Source of the DNA: Auxenochlorella pyrenoidosa
Taxonomy: Eukaryota > Chlorophyta > Trebouxiophyceae > Chlorellales > Chlorellaceae
DNA: 44,728 nucleotides
Direction: 5' to 3'
Assembly: GCA_001430745.1 (NCBI GenBank)
Contig: KQ481983.1
Location: forward strand, 740,692-785,419
Shown piece by piece: positions 1-9,951 of the stretch. Each line of letters begins with the position of its first letter. Position 1 is the stretch's first letter. Position numbers and translations under genes: made by a program. The notes under the pieces are model-generated. The model did no database searches, was not told the DNA's origin, and saw only the letters and a program-made list of their open reading frames with translations.

Positions 1-207
1 AGCATGCGGCTGCGCTGCTTCTGCCGCACGCTGAGCAGGCCCCGCCCGGCCATGCGGCCTGCCTGCCGGCGGCATGCCTGCCGGCGGCATGCGGCAGGCC
101 GGCCATGCCGCAGCTGTGTGATGATGCCCTTGCAGCGAGCCAGCCGCTGCCAGGTCGGACAAGCTCAGCCTGCCTGCCTGCCTGCCCGCCCGCCGTGACC
201 ACTGCAG

Positions 208-327
208 GAGACCCAGACCAAGCCCGAGGGCCAGATCCACTTCTTCCCCATCATCATGGATGGCAAGCAGCTGTACGATGTGATGGTGGAGCGCTGCGGC
301 CCCAGCCAGAACAGCGGGCCCAAGTGA
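208..327 (+). CDS. Last exon of an unrecognised protein (5' part outside window)
   Basis: The exon starts after a good acceptor (ctgcag at 202-207) and reads 39 codons to a TGA at 325-327. The peptide contains GQIHFFPIIMDGKQLYDVM and ends in a polar tail (QNSGPK). The codon use and the alternation of hydrophobic and charged residues look like a real C-terminus. The 207 bases before it look like intron, with no open frame that joins. I do not recognise the family and assign no function. The entry phase cannot be checked because the upstream exon is outside the window. Confidence 0.55.
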   Translation, partial: ETQTKPEGQIHFFPIIMDGKQLYDVMVERCGPSQNSGPK

Positions 328-678
328 GCGCGGCGCCCGGGTGGTCGCCCTTGGCATGGCAGGGTGGCGTGCCGCGGCCTCGGCGACCAGCGTGCATGCC
401 CCCTGTCTGCCAGCTTCCCTGCCGCTCCCTTGCTGCCTGCAAATTCAAGCATTTCATTCCTTATCACCTGCTGCCTGTCCAACCCTCTGAGCCACACCTT
501 GAACGAACCCGGTATTTTGTGAACTGCATACAGCGAGCGCTGCGGATCACAGGGGATACGCATGGCACAGTCCAACACAATTCTGCAATTTAGAACAGTC
601 AAGAGTCGGCACAGTCGGCAATGACCCGTGTGAGAGAGAACAAGGCATACACGTATCCGCAACGGCCATTCAGCATGC
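328..678. other. Intergenic space between two convergent 3' ends
   Basis: This stretch lies between the stop of the left-edge gene (+) and the stop of the FxP-repeat gene (-), so it should hold both 3' UTRs. I see no conserved coding frame, no tRNA-like structure and no repeat in it. Confidence 0.5.
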
Positions 679-3600
679 CTACCGCCCTGGGCCATGCTGG
701 CTCGCAGCCTCCAGGGCGCTGCTCTCGGCACGCTCTGCCTCGTGACCCGCCGAGTGCTCTGGCAGGTCGGTGGAGGCGAGGGCGTGCAAGTCGAGCCCGC
801 TGAGCTCGCCGCCCTCGCTGCCTGCCACCACCGTGGCCACCACCTCCTGCGAGTTGTCCGCCCTACAGCGGGGTAGTGGGGCAGGGCAGGCAGTTGGTGA
901 GGGGGTTTGTGTGTTGCAGCAGGCAACTGGCCGCTCCAGCTAGCAGACATTGCACGATACACGATGATGCCCTGTTTATCATGCCACGCACACAGCGTTG
1001 CACTTGAACATAGGTGTACGAAAAGGCATGCCTCTGGCCACAAGGCCCCCGTTGACCCGCCTCACCATGCCACCGCGGCGGGAGCGCTGCCAGCACCCTC
1101 GGCATCATCCTCCAGAGGGTTGAAGCCAGCCATGCTGGAGGCCCCGGGGGTGTCGGCCAGCTCTGCAGGAGTCTTAGCGGGGTGTACGTCAGGGTGAGAG
1201 TGGGACCCCTACCACAAGCTGTGGCTCAGCAGAATGGTGCATGGTGGCACCAGCCATTAGTTGCCATCCATGAGGGTCTGACGCTGCCCCTACTACGCAC
1301 GCTGGGCTGCACCTTCCACAGCAGGCATTCCGGCTGCAAGGCAGTGAAGCCTGGCCGCATGCCGCACCCGGCGGGGGCAGCATGCCGTCTGGGGTGGGTG
1401 TGCCGCAGATGGTGCGCCAGTCCAGGCGGTAGCCGTTGGCATCCACCGACTGCCCCACTGCATCGCTTATAGGGGAAGCACGGAGATGCCGGCTCCTCTG
1501 CAGAGGCAGCGCGGAGCGGCAGCAGCGCAGCGGTGCTGGCTGCGCAATGCCGGCATTGTTTCAAAAGTGCAGACAGCAGTCGGCTAGCACACAGCGTCCT
1601 TGCGCATCTCATAAATTGCAGTGCTCGAGTCAACCCACCTTGCGCCACCGCAGCGCCCGCATCCGCCTGCGCTGCCTCGCCCCCACCCGCAGCGCCCGCC
1701 TGCGCTTCTGCTGCAACGCCACCGCTCGCAGCCGCCTGCCTCAGGCTGGCCGCCACCGCCTCCTCCGACAGGCTCAGCCGCACTAGGGCATCGTTTATCT
1801 GCCGCTCCAGGGCATCAAAGTGCAGCTGCTCCCCGCTGGCCACCCGGGCAGGGGGCTGCGCAGGCTGCGCAGGCGCGGGCGAGGCTGCCACAGAGGCCGA
1901 GGACGAGCCAGGGCCAGAGGCAGCAGCTGCCGGCCGAGCCGGCTTGGGCCGCCGGGCCGCGGGTCCAGCCTGCCGTGCCTGTTGGGCACCCGCGCCGTGC
2001 TCGCTGCTATCATCGGAGCGCTTGGACTGCGGCTACAAGGCAGCAAGGCCGGCATGTGTAAGTCAACCGGCAGTCGATTCGGACCAACGAGCGCCACACA
2101 GGCCCTGGCCCTCTCAACGCCACCGCGCACTGGCGGAAAGCTTGGCCCATCTGTAGCAACCAAGCGCCTGGCACCCTTCCATCCATCATCACATTAAGAG
2201 GTGTAGTGCACACACCTGCGTGCGTTCTGTGGCCAGCTTCAGCGCTCGCCCCTCAATCTCCCTCTTCTCCTGCGACACCATCACAGGCTTGAAGATGCAC
2301 TCCTGCACAGAAAGCAGGGTCAGGTGGCAGGCGTGCTCGGTGCATTGCTGGCAGCATCCCGACGGGTGGCGCTGCCCTACCCTGCCTCTCCAGTCTTACT
2401 GCTCCCCCTCCACAGCACTGCCTCCCAGCTGGATTTCTGCCATCTGCCATCTTAGCACCCAGGGCCTCCTCCGTACCTTGAGGCGCGCCTCCTCAGCCAC
2501 GCGCCGCTGCTCCTCCCGCTTAGCTGCCTGCTCCTCTGCTGTCTTGTACAACACCTCGTAGGCGGGGAGGCTCTCCGGGCGCAGGCGGGCCGCCAGCGCC
2601 TGGGAATGAAGGCGGGGCCAAGCAGCCCAAGGGCCTGTTCAGCACACGGATGAGAGCCGGCATGCCGTGCTGCAGCATGCAGCCTGCAATGTTATTTCTT
2701 CTCACCCCCTGCGCCTGCTCTTGAGGGTGCACTCGTATCCCAACAGCATGGCCCCCGCTCGGACGGCGCAGCGCAGAAGAGTTGCCAAACCACACCACTG
2801 AGCATAGAACCGCAGCCGGCTGGCCTCACCAGCGACTTGGGATCGATGGCGGGGCGGAAGGTGGGCTCATCAAACTTCTGCCGGCCCGAGGGCATCGGCA
2901 GCAGGTACTGGCGAGTGAGACCTGGGGCGGGCGGTACGGGGCGCATGGGCAGGCGTGCGGTTGAGTCACACTCCTCCATGAAGAAAAGGGACGGACGCCC
3001 CGGCTGGGTGTGATGCTCAGCAGAGCGCTGGGCTCACCGATCGGCGGTCCCTGGCGCCCCCAAGGCTGCAGCCCCAGGCTCACCCTTGGAGCGCGCGATG
3101 ACGTCCTCCATGAGGGCCACGAAGCCGGCGGCATCCACCTCGCCGTTGGTGCTCTGCCCATACGAGCTGGCCACGCCCGCACCGGTGTTGGCGGTGACAA
3201 AGCTGCTGGCGGCGGTGCGGGCAGTCTCCAGGGGCGCGCCGGCGGGGGCGTCGCCCGCGGGGGCGGAGCTGGCGCAGTCGCGCAGGCGCTCAGCGGCCTG
3301 GCGCTGCCCTATGGACTTGGCCAGCAGGCGGCCGGCGTACTCGATGTCGGCGCGCACCTCTGGGTCGATGGTGTCCATGAAGGGCTCGTCCTGCGCCAGC
3401 GGTTGGGGGCACAGCAGCACACGCTGGGACACGCGTGTACAAGCGCAAACAACGCTGGGCATGCAAAGTATAACATGCCGCGCTCCAGTCGCTTGACAAA
3501 CCTGACGGCCACTGGGCCAGCACGCACAGCAGAGTTCGAGGCAGACAACCCTGCAGGGCGCCCCCGCTGCAAGGGCAGCTGCCACCGCCCTCCACACCTG

Positions 3601-6600
3601 CACCGTCTCCAGCAAGTTGAGCACCGGCGAGGGCGAGCCGCGGCGCAGGTAGTCAAAGATGGCGCGGAAGCGCTCGCGCTTGAGCCTGTCCACCAGGCGC
3701 TGCAGCGGGTAGGAGCGGCAGGCGGGCATGTGGCCTTTTCTCATTTCATTTCATGTGGTCAAAAGCAGTGCAAGGGGCCGTGTGCACCGGGACCGGGGTG
3801 GGTCATGCTCGCCCTAACTGCAAGCCAGTGTGTTTGATGGCAATGTGCTGCTGTGCCGCAAACTGCGATCTGGCTTGCGTGCCCAGCTGCATGACACCTG
3901 GTAAGGGACTGCCCTCACCTCGGAGCGGTTGTTCACAAAAGTTGAGGACGCGTTTTGCTGCGCGCGGCGCTCCTGCACTTCGCGCACCCTCGCCGCCTTC
4001 TCGTCCCACTCTGCCTTGATGGCGTAGAGGTACTCACCGATGGGGGCGCCTGCAGAACGCACGCCGCGCACGCCGCGAGGCGTGAGTGCAAGGCGACCAC
4101 CAGGACATGCAGGGCAGGGCGTGCAGGTGGTGGGCATGCTCTGCACCTCAGTCCGTGGTACAAGGCTCCTGCTTGCTGCCCTGCCCGCACACCCACCCTC
4201 GGGGTTGCGCTCCCACTGCGGCGCACGGTGCGTCTTTGGCTTGAACAGCAGCCGGCCGGTGGCTGGGTCGCGGGGCGCCTCCTCCGCCTGCCGCTGCGCC
4301 TCAGCCAGCTTCAGCTGGTAGCGCCGGCCGCGCTCCAGCAGCCTGAAAAGTTGGGCGGAGTCACACCACAGTGAAAATGTGTGCACGGCTGCAGGCATGG
4401 TGCCGGGGCCAGTTGAGCCAAGGATACCTGCGATGCACAAGCTCATGGGAAGGCCAGGAGGCATGGCTGCAGGAACAGAAGTGCAGAGCAGCGCTGCTCA
4501 AGAGAAGAAGCCCACCTGGCGGCCACGTCGGCGCTGCCTGTCAGCAGGCCCTCGCTGTCCTCCCGGCCCTCCATCAGCTTCCTCAGCACCACGCTGCTGG
4601 TGTTCACCTGGCGAGGGAGGGCGGTCCGGGAAGAAATCACTAAACTGCACCGCCAAGCCGGGCGGGACACGCTGGTATATCTGCACATGCAACGGCTGGA
4701 CAGCACCAGCACCCCTGCTCTCCCGCAAGCAAAGGGGCACCACAGCGGTTGCCTCTGGGCTCACCCGAGGGCGGAAGGTGGCCTCCTCTGGTGGTTGCGC
4801 AGCGAGCGCCTCCAGCTTCATGCGCCGACGCATGCTGTCGTTGTACAGCTGCTCATAGCCCGCCAGCCCACTTTCCTGCAGCACAAGAGTGAAACGCACA
4901 GGCCATAAGGGGAACTTGCCGGCGTAGGCAGGTCGAGAACGTTCAAACATCCTCTGGTGCTGCACCCGGCTGCCCTGCCTGCAGGTTCCTTGCCAGCCGT
5001 GGAGCCTGCAGGCTCTGTTGGCGCCGACCAACCAGTCGTGTCAACCGGCAGCCCAGGACAGGTGCTCAAACACGCACAGCCCCCGCGTGCGCCCCGCACC
5101 CTGAGGATCTGCTGCCGCTGCTCCACCATGCGCGCCGAATTGGCGTTGATCTGCGGGCGGAAGGAGCACTCTGCCACCTCGGCCGCGTCCTGCTCCCGCC
5201 GGATGGCCTCCATGCGCTCCTGCAGCACAGCCGGGAGGACCAGCGGGCACAGCCGGAATGAAAACGTTGACTTCCTGGCTACCGAGCTCAGCAGGGCAGG
5301 GCAGAGGAGCGGACGAGTTGCACTGGCAAGGGTGCCCTGCACCAGCGCATCATTCTGCCGGGCAGCTTGCCCCAGACCGCACCAACCCGCCGCAGGCCCT
5401 CTGCCCGTGCTAGGGAGAGAGCCCCCTTCCCCACGGCGCAGCCGGCTTACCGCCGTGGTCGACATGGCAGACCCCACCTGGCGCTTGGCCGTCCCCTGCG
5501 CACGCTGGTACAGCCGCTGCCCTGCCGCCAGCGAGCTGGTGCACCCGCCCTCTGCCTGCTTCAGCTGCTGTGCCAGCTTGGAGATGGAGGGCTGGAAGGT
5601 GTAGCCCTCCAGCTCCGCATGCGCCTCCTCCTCCTTCAGCCGCTGCGCCTGCGGGCACCAGGCGGCAACGACAGGCCCTGCTGCTGAGGGCACATCATGC
5701 TGCTGGAAGCTGTCCCGGCTGGCTGCTGGGATGAGCGCAGCCTGCCTGCAAGCCCAAAGCCTGCCGATGATGCGTTGACACAGCCCACAGCCAGCCCAGC
5801 CGGCCCAGCCAACCCGGGCTGGCGATGCACGCCGGGCCCCTCGTCGCCCACCTCCTGCTCGCGCCGCATGGCGTCCAGCCTGCCCTCCACGTAGAGCCGC
5901 TCCCCGTAGTTGCGGTAGGAGCCGGCGGTGCGGTGGCCCGCCAGCTTGTTGGAGGTGGGCGCAATGTGCACCTGCTCCATCTTCAGCTGCACCTCGAGAT
6001 CCCTGCACCAGGGGTGGGTGGGTGGGTGGGTGGGAAGAGGGGGTGGGTGGGTGGGTGGGGTGCAATCCTGGGGCTGAATGCACCTTATGCGCACATGGGG
6101 CAGGCAAAGCGCACGTGTTTCCGAAGTCAGCATGCACACGCGGGCAGAGCACGGCGACCAGTTTGGTACAGCATGGGGACAGGCATGTGCTCGCCAAGAC
6201 TGCCTGCCGGCCCTGTCGATGGCAGCCAGCCCCGCTCAGCTCCACCAGCGGTCCGCACCTCAGCCGCCGCTCCTCCTCCAGCCGCTTCTGCTTGCGGAAG
6301 TGGTCTGCGTACAGCCGGTTGTGCGCCGGCAGCGAGCCCGTTGACCCTGTGCTGCCGGCGCCCCGCCACACCCCAGAGCTATCTGCCTCTGAGTCGCCTG
6401 CACTGCGCGCCGATGCGGGCGGGCGGTTGTAATACTCTGCGCCCCGCGCGCTGTGAATGGCAGCAGGCCGGTAGCTGGGCGCGGTGGTTGGGCGTGGCGC
6501 CACCTGCGTGGCGGCTGCTGCGGGCCGCAAACCCAGATGGCCGGCACTGCGGAACGAAGTTTCGACAACGTGCTCCTGCCCCTGGTCATGGTGCTGCAGC

Positions 6601-7254
6601 TGCGACTGCTGCTGCTGCACTGCAGTTGAGCTGCCGCCACTGGGGGCCAGGCTTGTGGCCAGGCTCGGCTCGCTGCGAGCCGAGGGCTGCACACTGGGAA
6701 TGCCATCAGGAGCTTGCTCCTCTGCTCCTGCATCCAGCTCCTGCAGCACAGCAGCATGGTGAGTGGTGTAGGTCATGAGGAAAACAGGTTCTCTCAACCC
6801 TGTGCAGCAGTGGCTTGGACGCAGACCCTGGGTCCGACTTTGGAAGGTGAGCAATGCCACATCCCCCCCTCTGAGCCCTTCCTGCCCACAACCAACTCAC
6901 CTCCACCTCCGATGCAGTCTCCCCATAAGGCGCAGCGCCTGGGCTGCCGCCATCTGTCGGCCCCATGGCAGCCGCGGCTGCTGCTGCGTGCTCTGCCAAG
7001 TTCTCCTCCAAGTGCTGCGCCAGCGGCAGCACAATGGTCTCTGGCAGTCCGTGGCGCACGCAGAAGGCGCGGGCGACGTCTATGGGGTCGTCGCCCAGCC
7101 GCACCTCGATGCGAGCAGCCTGCCCCTCGGCGATGTCAACGGTCGTGACCAGCAGGGTGGGCCGCTCGTCGCCGGCGGCGGCAGCAAAGCCGCCGTCCAA
7201 GCCAGGCGACAGGGGCGCAGCACTGCGCCCAGGCTGCATCACCGCAGCTGCCAT
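679..7254 (-). CDS. FxP-repeat protein of ciliary/basal-body type with EF-hand-like segment, 1084 aa
   Basis: Eighteen exons close in phase from ATG at 7254 to TAG at 679: 6901-7254, 6259-6740, 5852-6002, 5451-5648, 5100-5219, 4765-4875, 4516-4607, 4197-4342, 3919-4049, 3598-3699, 3084-3390, 2830-2921, 2477-2599, 2216-2302, 1639-2026, 1368-1457, 1066-1162, 679-862. All 17 introns are GT-AG. Residues about 33-87 form a small domain (LLVTTVDIAEGQ, then IEVRLGDDPIDVARAFCVRH) that I have seen at the start of protist flagellar proteins. It is followed by spaced motifs TFQPSI, CSFRPQI, TFRPR, LLFKPK, TFRPAID and CIFKPV, separated by charged helical stretches. Exons 10-11 (about 596-730) carry RFRAIFDYL and NGEVDAAGFVALMEDV, which read as a degenerate EF-hand pair. 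The C-terminus is Ala/Ser/Glu-rich and probably disordered. The assignment as a structural, axoneme- or centriole-associated protein is by motif style only. The ATG was preferred over an in-frame TTG two codons upstream. Confidence 0.8.
6008..6060 (+). repeat. GGGT/GGTG tandem tract in an intron, G-quadruplex-prone
   Basis: A run of GGGT units, interrupted once by a short GAAGAG segment, lies just upstream (gene sense) of exon 3 of the FxP-repeat gene. On the + strand it has many runs of three or more G with one-base loops. In the transcript, which comes from the minus strand, it appears as a CCCA-rich pyrimidine tract close to the acceptor, so it may simply be an expanded polypyrimidine tract. 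Confidence 0.7.
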
Positions 7255-7725
7255 GGTCAAAATGTGGCGGAAACACAGAAGAGGTCAAGGCTGGGTGCCT
7301 ATGCCACTCCTGCGGCCCGCGAGCTGTCGGTGGGCTGCCGGCCACCTGCTGCGCGGTGGGAGTTGGCGCTGCACGGCGAGCGCTGCTTGACGGGTGTCTT
7401 TCGCCTCAAAGAGGCCAGGCCAGGGCGGTCAGAGCCGCATAGTGGCCAGGGCGCGGGCCGGCGTGCGGAAGGTATGACGCAGCGGGCGGGCCTGTGGCGT
7501 GTTTCAGCTGACAATATCGAGCTCCCGGGGGTCGCGGATTGAAGCCTCGTGCACCAGCTGCAGCTGGCTGCTCATTCAATGGGGGACGCACAGCAGCGCG
7601 CAGCAGGCTGAACATCAGAGGCTTCAGCAGTGAGCGATCGCCTTGTGAAGATCTGTGACTCCTCCATTCAGCCTGCACACTGCAGCCGCGCACCCGCACA
7701 AAGCCCTTCATATTTGCACGACGCT
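7255..7725. promoter_or_regulatory. Shared 5' region of two divergent genes
   Basis: 471 bp separate the start codons of the FxP-repeat gene (-) and the DUF218 gene (+), so both promoters and 5' UTRs must be here. I see no TATA box that I would trust and no conserved frame. The palindrome gcgatcgc at about 7635 is isolated. Confidence 0.4.
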
Positions 7726-9455
7726 ATGCGGGCGCTGCAGCGGGCCACCAGCCTGCAGGCAGATGTTCATCGAGTGGTAAGACGGATGAGATCGGGCAGG
7801 AAGGTTCCCAAGCAGCGACACCGCTAAGCAGCGGCACCCCCAAACTGGCGGCAGGAGCCTGGCCGCGAGCTCCCGCCCGCTATTCCCACCTGTTTTGTCC
7901 CAGCCACCATGCACGCTGCAGGCCTTCCAGCGGCTGCTGCCGGGAGTACGCACACCGCTGCTGTTGAAACAGGGCAGCCGGGGACGCTTAGACCTGCGGC
8001 GAGTCTTTGCCAGCGCAGCCGCGACTGGCGCCGGCAGCAGCAGCAGCAGCGGCAGCGCAGCCAATGGCTGGCTTCTTGACAACAGCAGCCTCCCCAGCAG
8101 CAGCAGCAGCAACGGCAGCGGCCTGAGCAGCAGCTATGATGCAATCATGATGCTTGGCGGCGGGCTGCTCCCCAACGGGGGCATGCCCGAGTGGGTCCAG
8201 CGCCGCCTGGAGGGCTGCCTGCACCTGTACCATGCGCAGGCAGCCTTGGAGGCCAGCAGCACGAGCAGCAGCGGCGGCAGCACCGCGAGCAGCAACGGCA
8301 GCGGCGGCATCAGCTCCGGCCCCCTCGCAGCGGCGCCTCTCCGGCCCCCCATCGTGCTGCTGGGCGCCGGCACGCCGCACAAGCCGCCCGTGATCGATGC
8401 GGGCGGCTACGTGCTGCACGAGTCGACAGCCTACGCTGACTACCTGGTGGGGCGGGGCGTCCCTGCCGCTGACCTGCTCAAGGAGGCGCAGAGCTACGAC
8501 ACCGTCGGCAACGGCTACTTCTCGCTGCTGCAGCATGCGCTGCCGGCAGGGTGGCGGTGAGTGTTTTTGGCGCTAGGACAGGGGTGGTTGTGGGGTGGGG
8601 AGGGATGGCACGGGGGCGCCCGGTGGCCATGGATGATGCCTGGAACAAGGCAAAACGTGTACACACGTGTGTTGCGAGCTTCTAAAAGGTACAGAGCGAA
8701 CATCAGGTGTTAGAAGAGGAGCGCACGGCAGCGATGCAGACCAGCGGCGCGGACTACGTGGCGTCCTTGTCAAGCAACCCCGCCTGCCGGCGGCCGCTTC
8801 TCCCCGCACCCGCCTGCTTCTGCACCCGCAGGCGCATCGCCGTTGTGACCAGCGAGTTTCACATGCCCCGCACCCGCGCCACCTTTGACTTCATTTATGG
8901 CCTGGCTGGGCGCCAGCTGTACGGCGACGCCGCCTGGTTTGACCTGCACTACTGCCCAGGTGGGTGCTGCGCTGTGCAGGGAGAGGGTCGCCAGCATGGC
9001 AGGGGCGCTCCAGCATGCTGTGGATTTGTCGAGCAGGCAGCGAGCCCCCAGTTGCAACCTGAGCAGGCTGCGCATGCGCGCCGCCTCACGGATTTCCCCC
9101 CACGCCTGAGTGCGCACTCCCTCCTCTTGGTACGCGAGCTCTTTGAGCGCTCGCCTCAGGCAGGTGTGCCCTCATCGCCATGGCGACCCTTCCCAGCCTG
9201 CTTTGAATCGCTGCATCCTGTCCCCCTGGCGGCGCAGTGAGCGACGAGGGCATCTTCCCGGCAGACGTGCTGGCGGCGCGGGCTGAGAAGGAGGCGGCGG
9301 CGGTGGAGACGTGGCGGCGCAACACCGCCGGCATGGCCAGCCTTGCCGACCTGCACGCCTGGCTGTTTGCCACCCACCTGTGCTACTCTGTCAGCCGGCA
9401 GCACGAGTTTGGGCGCGTGCAGGAGCTTGACCCAAAGCTGGCAGCAACATATTGA
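7726..9455 (+). CDS. DUF218 (YdcF/ElyC-like) protein, 349 aa, probably organelle-targeted
   Basis: Four exons close in phase: 7726-7776, 7904-8556, 8832-8959, 9238-9455. The DUF218 core is clear: YDAIMMLGGGL (about 95-105), PIVLLGAGTPHKPPV, then HESTAYADYLVGRGVPAADL and SYDTVGN, and after an exon junction RIAVVTSEFHMPRTRATFD. Bacterial members are linked to envelope or polysaccharide metabolism, but the biochemical role in algae is not established. The first 60 or so residues are basic, with Leu, Ser and Ala and few acids, consistent with a transit peptide. Two Ser/Gly-rich inserts coded by AGC repeats bracket the first core strand. The bacterial relative is membrane-anchored; I see no clear membrane span here. 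Splicing removes an open stretch at 8557-8831; skipping it restores the family sequence WRRIAVVTSEFHM. Confidence 0.87.
8034..8310 (+). repeat. AGC trinucleotide tracts coding Ser/Gly-rich inserts
   Basis: Imperfect AGC runs occur at about 8034-8055, 8091-8130 and 8254-8312, all in the Ser frame of exon 2 of the DUF218 gene. They code for Ser runs mixed with Gly and Asn. They lie around, but not inside, the conserved LGGG strand and the LLGAGT strand, so they look like tolerated loop expansions. Confidence 0.75.
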
Positions 9456-9951
9456 AAGCGCCGCCTCGTGTAGGACTCGCCTGTGGGGCTTGCCTGTGCT
9501 GCCAGAGCATGCACCTGCCCGTGATCCCTCTGCCTGCCGCGAGAGGGATTGATTCCCTCTAATCGATTCTTTGACACACAGAAAGCAATGCAATTTACGC
9601 GCAAATGTTTGGCAATTCACTGCAATCAACATGCATTTGGCAATCCACTGCAATCAACACGCAGATGAAAATGCAGTCTGGATGCTGCCGCATGTGCAGA
9701 TCCAGGGAGGAGAGGAATGTCCTGGTCGCGGTGTGTGTGGCAGTGCAGGCAAGAGAATGGTGCCATGTCGTCTTGGTGCTGAGCTGAAACTCAAGGGCTG
9801 TTTCGTGAGTCCTGTGGGCAGCGCCCAACCTGCCAAGCCTGCTGCTGAGCTGGATGCAGGCCGGGAGCGGCCTGCTCCAGCAAGCCATCCCAGTGGTTGC
9901 CTGCCGGACGATGCATGCTGCACGCCCGCTGGGCACGCCGTGCTGAGGCAT
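9456..9951. other. Intergenic space between convergent genes, with a 28-bp tandem repeat
   Basis: The 3' ends of the DUF218 gene (+) and the flavoprotein gene (-) face each other here. At 9608-9663 a 28-bp unit beginning tttggcaatycactgcaatc occurs twice in tandem with two or so differences. Nothing else is recognisable and no frame is conserved. Confidence 0.6.

Noticed and set aside
1..110. Repeated gcatgcctgccggcggcatgc segments as a possible CRISPR-like or attachment site
   Set aside because: They are short, overlapping GCATGC/GCCGGC palindromes without regular spacers, and the same motif is scattered through the whole window as background.
4818..6860. Long open frame of 680 codons on the minus strand
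   Set aside because: It is a read-through of several exons and introns of the FxP-repeat gene. The exon chain with good splice sites explains the coding parts, and the rest is intron sequence that happens to lack stops in GC-rich DNA.
7630..7640. GCGATCGC palindrome resembling a cyanobacterial HIP1 site
   Set aside because: A single occurrence is expected by chance in DNA of this composition, and the window is nuclear, with spliceosomal introns throughout.
8707..8831. Possible extra exon of the DUF218 gene (EEERTAAMQTSGADYVASL)
   Set aside because: Including it breaks the conserved junction GW-RRIAVVTSEFHM, and no donor/acceptor pair keeps phase. It is left as intron.
7726..9455. Bacterial contamination or a recent bacterial gene because of the DUF218 family
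   Set aside because: The gene has three phase-consistent spliceosomal introns, a transit-peptide-like start and the same codon style as its neighbours.
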